This document shows, piece after piece, positions 13,400 to 17,349 of a stretch of DNA of 17,349 bases. Below the pieces are notes generated by a model that saw only the letters and a program-made list of their open reading frames with translations, ran no database searches and was not told the origin of the DNA. Origin of the DNA: Actinomycetes bacterium (GTDB taxonomy: Bacteria; Actinomycetota; Actinomycetes; Actinomycetales; Microbacteriaceae). The position numbers were made by a program, and so were the translations under genes. The DNA is taken from contig JAEYZI010000099.1 in NCBI GenBank assembly GCA_023428065.1, positions 1-17,349 of the forward strand, written 5' to 3'. Every line of letters begins with the position of its first letter. Position 1 is the first letter of the stretch.

Positions 13400-15055
13400 T
13401 CACGCGACGACGCGCAGGATCTCCTCGACGCTCGTCATGCCAAGCAACGCCTTGCCCCACCCGTCCTGCCGGAGCGTGTACATGCCCTGCTGCACGGCGA
13501 CGCGACCGATCTCGGCGCTCGACGAGCGGGCCACGGCGAGGCGCTCGATGTCCTCGGTGACCGTCATCACCTCGTGGAGCGCCATACGGCCGCGGTAGCC
13601 CGTGTTCGAGCAGTGCTGGCAGCCGACGGGACGGAACAGGGTCGGGATCCCCATCCGCGGGTCGAACGCGAACCCGAGGGCCTGCAGCTCCTCGGGGTTG
13701 TGGTGATACGGCTGCTTGCACTTGTCGCACAGGCGCCGCGCGAGACGCTGGGCGACGACGCAGTCGAGCGCCGAACCCACGAGGAACGGCTCGATGTCCA
13801 TCTCGATGAGACGCGTCACGGCGCTCGGGGCGTCGTTCGTGTGCAGCGTCGAGAGCACGAGGTGGCCCGTGAGCGAGGCCTCGATCGCGATCTGCGCCGT
13901 CTCCTGGTCGCGGATCTCACCGATGAGCACGACATCCGGGTCGGACCGCAGGATGCTGCGCAGCGCGCTCGCGAAGGTGAGGCCCGCCTTGACGTTGACC
14001 TGCACCTGGTTGATGCCGGGCAGGCGGTACTCGACGGGATCCTCGACCGTGATGACGTTGATCTCGGGCTTCGCGACCTCGTTCAGGGTCGTGTAGAGCG
14101 TCGTCGACTTTCCCGAACCGGTCGGACCGGTGACGAGGATCATGCCGTACGGCTTCGAGTACGACTTGCGGAAGCGCTCGAGGTTGTGGTCGAGCATCGC
14201 CATCTGCTGGATGCCGAGCTGCGTCGACGAGTTGTCGAGGATACGCATGACGACCTTCTCGCCGTACACGGTCGGCAGGGTCGCGACGCGGAGGTCGATC
14301 TTCTTGCCGCCGTGCATGACCGAGAGTCGGCCGTCCTGCGGCTTGCGGCGCTCGGCGATGTCGATGTCGCTCATGATCTTGAGGCGGCTGATGACGCCGT
14401 TCTGGATCGTCTTGGGCGCGCGCTGCATCTCGTGCAGCACGCCGTCGATGCGGTACCGCACGTGCATGTCGTGCTCGGCCGGCTCGATGTGGATGTCGGA
14501 CGCGTGGTCCTGGATCGCCTGGCTGATGAGCAGGTTCACGAAGCGCACGATGGGCGCGTCGTCCTCGACGTCCGCGCGCTCGAGCTCGCTCCCGGTGGGC
14601 TCGGCGTCGCTCTCGATCTCGCTCGAGAGGTCGTTGAGCTCGCTGTCGGCGCGCACGAAGCGGGCGATCGCGTTGAGCAGGTCCTGACGCTCGGCGACGA
14701 CGGCGCGTACCGAGAACCGCACGGCGGCGCGGATGTCGTCGAGGGCGACGACGTTGTTCGGGTCGGCCATCGCGACGAGGAGGCGGTCGCCGTCGCGGCC
14801 GATGGGCAGCACCTCGTGGCGGCGCAGCAGGCCGATCGGCACGAGCGCGACCGCGGAGTGGTCGACCGGGTACTCGGTGAGGTCGACGAACGGCAGGTTC
14901 ATCTGCGCCGCGCGCGCGGAGGCGACCTGGCTCTCGGTCAGCAGGCCCTGCGTCACGAGCTCGCGGATCTGCGTCTCGTCGTCGTTCGCGGCCACGTCGA
15001 TCGACGTGATCGGCAGCTGTCCCCGGATGATGAGGATCTCGGAAAGGGAGGCCAT
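13400..15055 (-). CDS. pilB: Pilus extension ATPase PilB (GspE family)
   Basis: PilB is the cytoplasmic hexameric ATPase that drives pilin polymerisation. The 551-residue protein has a T2SSE N-terminal domain (about 25-130; AAQMNLPFVDLTEYPVD), then the ATPase core with ASDIHIEP, GPTGSGKST (Walker A, 310-318), DPDVVLIGEIRD (Walker B region) and GHLVLSTLHTNDAPSA (His box). The four-Cys zinc motif typical of GspE/PilB is present as CDKC (443, 446) and CQHC (479, 482). The MshEN-type c-di-GMP signature in the N-domain is only weakly recognisable, with no clear first RLG motif. The ATG at 15055 lies 4 nt after AGGGGGG. It is the first gene of the pilus operon and follows a structured leader. Confidence 0.95.
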   Translation of the reverse strand: MASLSEILIIRGQLPITSIDVAANDDETQIRELVTQGLLTESQVASARAAQMNLPFVDLTEYPVDHSAVALVPIGLLRRHEVLPIGRDGDRLLVAMADPNNVVALDDIRAAVRFSVRAVVAERQDLLNAIARFVRADSELNDLSSEIESDAEPTGSELERADVEDDAPIVRFVNLLISQAIQDHASDIHIEPAEHDMHVRYRIDGVLHEMQRAPKTIQNGVISRLKIMSDIDIAERRKPQDGRLSVMHGGKKIDLRVATLPTVYGEKVVMRILDNSSTQLGIQQMAMLDHNLERFRKSYSKPYGMILVTGPTGSGKSTTLYTTLNEVAKPEINVITVEDPVEYRLPGINQVQVNVKAGLTFASALRSILRSDPDVVLIGEIRDQETAQIAIEASLTGHLVLSTLHTNDAPSAVTRLIEMDIEPFLVGSALDCVVAQRLARRLCDKCKQPYHHNPEELQALGFAFDPRMGIPTLFRPVGCQHCSNTGYRGRMALHEVMTVTEDIERLAVARSSSAEIGRVAVQQGMYTLRQDGWGKALLGMTSVEEILRVVA

Positions 15056-15203
15056 GCCACCCCCCTAGGTGCTCGCACGGTGACCCGGATGCCGTCCCCC
15101 CGAGCGGCATCTCGTTCAGGGACCCCACATCCCTGAGATGTTCACGCTATCCGTCGTATGCCGTCGGGACGATACCCGCATGCGGGGGGTACGGCGTGCG
15201 CGG
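15056..15203 (-). promoter_or_regulatory. Structured intergenic leader before the pilus operon
   Basis: The 148 bp before pilB hold no gene but several inverted repeats: GATGCCG/CGGCATC at 15088-15111, CATCT-CAGGGA paired with TCCCTG-AGATG at 15108-15140, and the 12-bp palindrome CCCGCATGCGGG at 15175-15186. The first two share bases 15108-15111, so they cannot both form. A TAGCGT at 15149-15144 could be a -10 box, but no good -35 was seen. Control of pilus expression probably acts here, since this is the only long gap upstream of pilB. Confidence 0.5.
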
Positions 15204-15620
15204 TCACCTCGAGCGGAAGTATGCCCAGCACGCGATGGGCGGGGCGAGCGCGAGGAGCGCCGCCGCGAGCACGAAGGGGCTCACGGCCTGCTCGAGCAGC
15301 AGCGAGGTGTCGACGATGAGCGCGGAGGCGAGGATCACGAGGTAGACGCCCGCGGCGGTCGCGAGGGCGCCGAGCCACGGCGTGCGCGCCGGCACCGTCA
15401 CGACGATGCCGAGGTAGACGACGGCGAGGGCGAGCAGGATCGCCACGAGCCCGAAGTACGGCCCGACGGGCTGGGCGACGGGATCCCGGTCGAGGATCAC
15501 CGCGAGCACGCCGAACACCGCGAACACGAGGGCCGCCCACACGACGGCGACGAAGAGCCCCGCGACCCGCTCGGGGTGGCGGGGCCGGCCGCTCTCAGGC
15601 GGAGGGGTGGGCGCGCTCAT
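15204..15620 (-). CDS. Four-helix membrane protein of unknown function
   Basis: I do not recognise this 138-residue protein. It starts with a short Pro-rich cytoplasmic segment (MSAPTPPPESGRPRHPER) and then has four hydrophobic helices at about 19-43, 55-75, 83-104 and 115-134, ending in CWAYFRSR. No catalytic or metal motif is visible. Its ATG lies 26 nt inside the end of the preceding membrane-protein gene, so the two are co-transcribed and probably co-translated. Its frame was judged real from the coding bias, the clean helix pattern and the close gene packing. It might be a small accessory or envelope protein; a link to the pilus is possible only from position, since 148 bp separate it from pilB. 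Confidence 0.7.
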   Translation of the reverse strand: MSAPTPPPESGRPRHPERVAGLFVAVVWAALVFAVFGVLAVILDRDPVAQPVGPYFGLVAILLALAVVYLGIVVTVPARTPWLGALATAAGVYLVILASALIVDTSLLLEQAVSPFVLAAALLALAPPIACWAYFRSR

Positions 15621-16515
15621 ACTCCGCCCGACGCTCGGCGACGTCGCGCTCGAACGCGGCGAGCTCGGCGGCATTGCGCTCCTTGACGCGGCGGCCGCGC
15701 GCGGCGATCGCGAGCCCGAACCACAGCGAGGTCTCGCGCGCGAGGATCGCGACCGCGAGCAGCAGCGGACTCGCGGCGATCGCCGAGAACAGCAGCACAG
15801 CCTCGCCGGGCGTGAAGGCCACGACGTTGCGCAGGAGTGCGAGCACCCCGAGCGAGGCCCCGTAGGTGAGGAGGGCGACGAAGAGGCTCCCGATGACGTG
15901 CGCCCACCAGGCCGCACGGTTCACGATGAGGGCGAACAGCACCGAGAAGACGCCGTACGCGATGATCGGCACCCAGAACACGTCGCTCTGCAGGAACCCC
16001 GCGAACGTCGCATCGACGACCGTGCGGGGGGTGAGCGAGAAGATGACGGCGGCGGCGCCGAGGTAGAGCAACGCGAACACGATCGTGCCGAGGAGGGAGA
16101 TGAGGGCCCCGAAACCGCGGTTGTGGCGACGCTTCGGCGGGGTGGGCGCCTGCACGTAGACGACCTCGCGCGCGGCCCCCGCGGCGGGAGCGGCGGCCGG
16201 CGCGGCGACGGGCGCGGCGACCGGCTCGGCCGTGGTGACGGGCTCGGCCGTGACGGGCTCCACCGTCACCGGCTCCTCCACGGCGACGTCCTCGACGACC
16301 ACGTCCTCCACGACGACCGGCTCCTCGACGACGGCCGGCTCCTCCACGACCACGGGGTCGGCGACATCGTCGACGACCACGACCTCGTCCTCCTCGATGA
16401 CGGGCACGTCCGGCTCGACGCCGACGTGCTCGGCAGCCGAGACGGGCTCGACGACGACGGGCTCCGGCGTGGCATCCGGTTCGGCGGGCGACTGGCGGTC
16501 TGTGGGCTCGGCCAT
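15595..16515 (-). CDS. Membrane protein with acidic Val/Glu/Pro repeat tail, unknown function
   Basis: I do not recognise a named family for this 306-residue protein. Residues 1-110 form a very acidic, repetitive tail (PVVVEEPAVVEEPVVVEDVV and similar), followed by a basic cluster (PPKRRHNRG) that would sit at the membrane face. Four hydrophobic helices lie at about 136-160, 181-199, 206-229 and 238-258. The charged C-terminal helix (AELAAFERDVAERRAEYERA) could be a coiled coil. The ATG at 16515 has AAGGAG 6 nt upstream, and a promoter-like pair lies directly before it. By the positive-inside rule, the repeat tail would be cytoplasmic, where it could act as a disordered linker. The gene overlaps the next one by 26 nt. 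Confidence 0.78.
   Translation of the reverse strand: MAEPTDRQSPAEPDATPEPVVVEPVSAAEHVGVEPDVPVIEEDEVVVVDDVADPVVVEEPAVVEEPVVVEDVVVEDVAVEEPVTVEPVTAEPVTTAEPVAAPVAAPAAAPAAGAAREVVYVQAPTPPKRRHNRGFGALISLLGTIVFALLYLGAAAVIFSLTPRTVVDATFAGFLQSDVFWVPIIAYGVFSVLFALIVNRAAWWAHVIGSLFVALLTYGASLGVLALLRNVVAFTPGEAVLLFSAIAASPLLLAVAILARETSLWFGLAIAARGRRVKERNAAELAAFERDVAERRAEYERAHPSA
16180..16383 (-). repeat. Imperfect coding repeat: acidic EP/VE array
   Basis: Codons about 45-112 of the membrane protein at 15595-16515 are made of irregular short units such as VVVEEP, AVVEEP, VVVEDV and PVTVEP, changing to AAPVAAPAAAP near the end. At the DNA level the units differ, with many silent changes, so this is an old or degenerate array rather than a fresh tandem duplication. 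Such arrays often vary in length between strains. Confidence 0.6.
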
Positions 16516-16542
16516 GGGGGGCTCCTTCGCTCGTGGGCCCCC

Positions 16543-16571
16543 AGCCTAGCGAGCGGGCGCCCGCGGGTGAA
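16543..16571 (-). promoter_or_regulatory. Putative promoter of the two membrane-protein genes
   Basis: TTCACC (16571-16566) and TAGGCT (16548-16543) lie exactly 17 bp apart on the minus strand, just after the rpoC terminator. TAGGCT fits the actinobacterial TANNNT -10. The start codon at 16515 is about 28 nt downstream of the -10, so the leader would be about 20 nt with an AAGGAG site in it. It may also serve the pilus operon by readthrough. Confidence 0.55.
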
Positions 16572-16574
16572 TGC

Positions 16575-16606
16575 AGAAGGGCCCCCGTTGACACGGGGGC
16601 CCTTCT
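16575..16606 (-). terminator. Transcription terminator after rpoC
   Basis: A perfect 14-bp inverted repeat (AGAAGGGCCCCCGT at 16575-16588, ACGGGGGCCCTTCT at 16593-16606) with a 4-nt loop lies 12 bp beyond the rpoC stop. It lacks a strong T-run, as is common for actinobacterial intrinsic terminators. It ends the rpoBC transcript and shows that the genes to the left need their own promoter. Confidence 0.88.
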
Positions 16607-16618
16607 GGTGCTCGAGGA

Positions 16619-17349
16619 CTAGTTGTAGGTCCCCGGCTGGAAGTCGTCCGAGCTGAAGCTGTCGAAGTCGACGAAGCTCAGGTCGGCCTCCGAGAACGCC
16701 GAGTCGTCGGCGAAGATGCGGTTCGGATACCGCTCCGCCTTCGCCTCCTCGGTCGCCTCCACCGTCACGTTCCGGTACTTCGAGAGTCCGGTTCCCGCGG
16801 GGATCAGCTGACCGATGATGACGTTCTCCTTGAGCCCGACGAGCGGGTCGGAGCGGCCCTCCATGGCGGCCTGCGTGAGCACGCGGGTTGTCTCCTGGAA
16901 GGACGCGGCCGACAGCCACGACTCGGTCGCGAGCGAGGCCTTGGTGATACCCATGACCTCCTGACGCGCCGACGCGGGCTTCTTGCCCTCGACGATCGCC
17001 GCACGGTTGATCTCCGTGTACCGCGCGCGGTCCACGAGCTCACCCGGCAGCAGCTCGGTGTCGCCGTGCTCCACGACGGTCACCTTGCGCATCATCTGGC
17101 GCACGATGACCTCGATGTGCTTGTCGTGGATCGGCACACCCTGGCTGCGGTACACGCCCTGCACGCCGTCGACCAGGTGCTTCTGCACGGCACGGACACC
17201 CTGCACGCGCAGCACCTCCTTGGGGTCGAGGTTGCCGACCACGAACTGCTGACCGAGCTCCACGTGCTGGCCGTCCTCCACGAGGAGGGTGGCGCGCTTG
17301 AGCACGGGGTAGATCTGCGGCTCGTCGCCGTTGTCGGGCGTGAGGATGA
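16619..17349 (-). CDS. rpoC: RNA polymerase beta' subunit, C-terminal part (gene continues past the window)
   Basis: The frame is open from the right edge to the TAG at 16619-16621, about 242 codons, so only the C-terminal end is here. It contains conserved beta' segments GVPIHDKHIEVIVRQMMRKV and LVGLKENVIIGQLIPAGTG and ends in an acidic, aromatic-rich tail (DDFQPGTYN) like those of actinobacterial RpoC. The first Met-looking codon inside the window is a GTG within the gene, not a start. RpoC forms the polymerase clamp and holds the catalytic Mg site further upstream. It is the last gene of its transcript and ends at a strong terminator. Confidence 0.97.
   Translation of the reverse strand, partial: ILTPDNGDEPQIYPVLKRATLLVEDGQHVELGQQFVVGNLDPKEVLRVQGVRAVQKHLVDGVQGVYRSQGVPIHDKHIEVIVRQMMRKVTVVEHGDTELLPGELVDRARYTEINRAAIVEGKKPASARQEVMGITKASLATESWLSAASFQETTRVLTQAAMEGRSDPLVGLKENVIIGQLIPAGTGLSKYRNVTVEATEEAKAERYPNRIFADDSAFSEADLSFVDFDSFSSDDFQPGTYN

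Noticed and set aside
15175..15186. Palindrome CCCGCATGCGGG as a terminator of the two membrane-protein genes
   Set aside because: As RNA it gives only a 4-bp stem and no T-run follows, so efficient termination is doubtful; readthrough into pilB remains possible.
15056..15203. c-di-GMP or other known riboswitch in the pilB leader
   Set aside because: The stems are real but none of the conserved aptamer bases I know were recognised, so only a generic structured leader is claimed.
1..17349. Recent mobile island, insertion sequence, CRISPR array or tRNA attachment site around the pilus cluster
   Set aside because: No transposase, integrase, regularly spaced repeat or tRNA sequence was found, and the base composition of the cluster matches that of the flanking core genes.

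Overview
The window is GC-rich and every supported gene lies on the minus strand, so it reads from right to left. The S12, S7, EF-G and RpoC proteins, the strong G/C third-position bias, the lack of an outer-membrane secretin and the TANNNT-type -10 boxes point to a high-GC Gram-positive actinobacterium. Microbacteriaceae is my best guess, from protein style only; no search was run.

Layout from right to left. The 3' end of rpoC (16619-17349) is closed by a 14-bp perfect hairpin terminator. A putative promoter follows, then two overlapping genes for four-helix membrane proteins of unknown function (15595-16515 and 15204-15620); the first has an acidic Val/Glu/Pro repeat tail. After a 148-bp structured leader comes a ten-gene type IV pilus operon: pilB, pilT, pilC, a major pilin, three minor-pilin genes (PilV-, PilW- and PilX-like), pilD, pilM, pilN and pilO (that is eleven genes counting the pilin). 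An O-antigen-ligase/O-oligosaccharyltransferase-like membrane protein (1300-2688) follows pilO. A well-formed promoter with a roughly 225-nt leader then starts the str operon: rpsL (TTG start), rpsG and the first 33 codons of fusA, which leaves the window.

How the parts fit. PilD cleaves and methylates the prepilins. PilB (extension) and PilT (retraction) act on the PilC platform, and PilM-PilN-PilO form the inner alignment complex. The three minor pilins, two with large Cys-containing exported domains, would prime the fibre and sit at its tip. PilP and PilQ are absent, as expected for a cell with one membrane. The ligase-like gene at the end of the cluster is a candidate for glycosylating pilins or another surface polymer.

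The main points of interest are the insertion of a whole pilus locus between rpoC and rpsL, genes that are close neighbours in many bacteria; the ligase homologue as a possible pilin O-glycosyltransferase; the 605-residue Cys-rich PilX-like protein; the Pro-rich extension on PilT; and competing hairpins in the pilB leader. No tRNA, rRNA, CRISPR array, insertion sequence or attachment site was seen.
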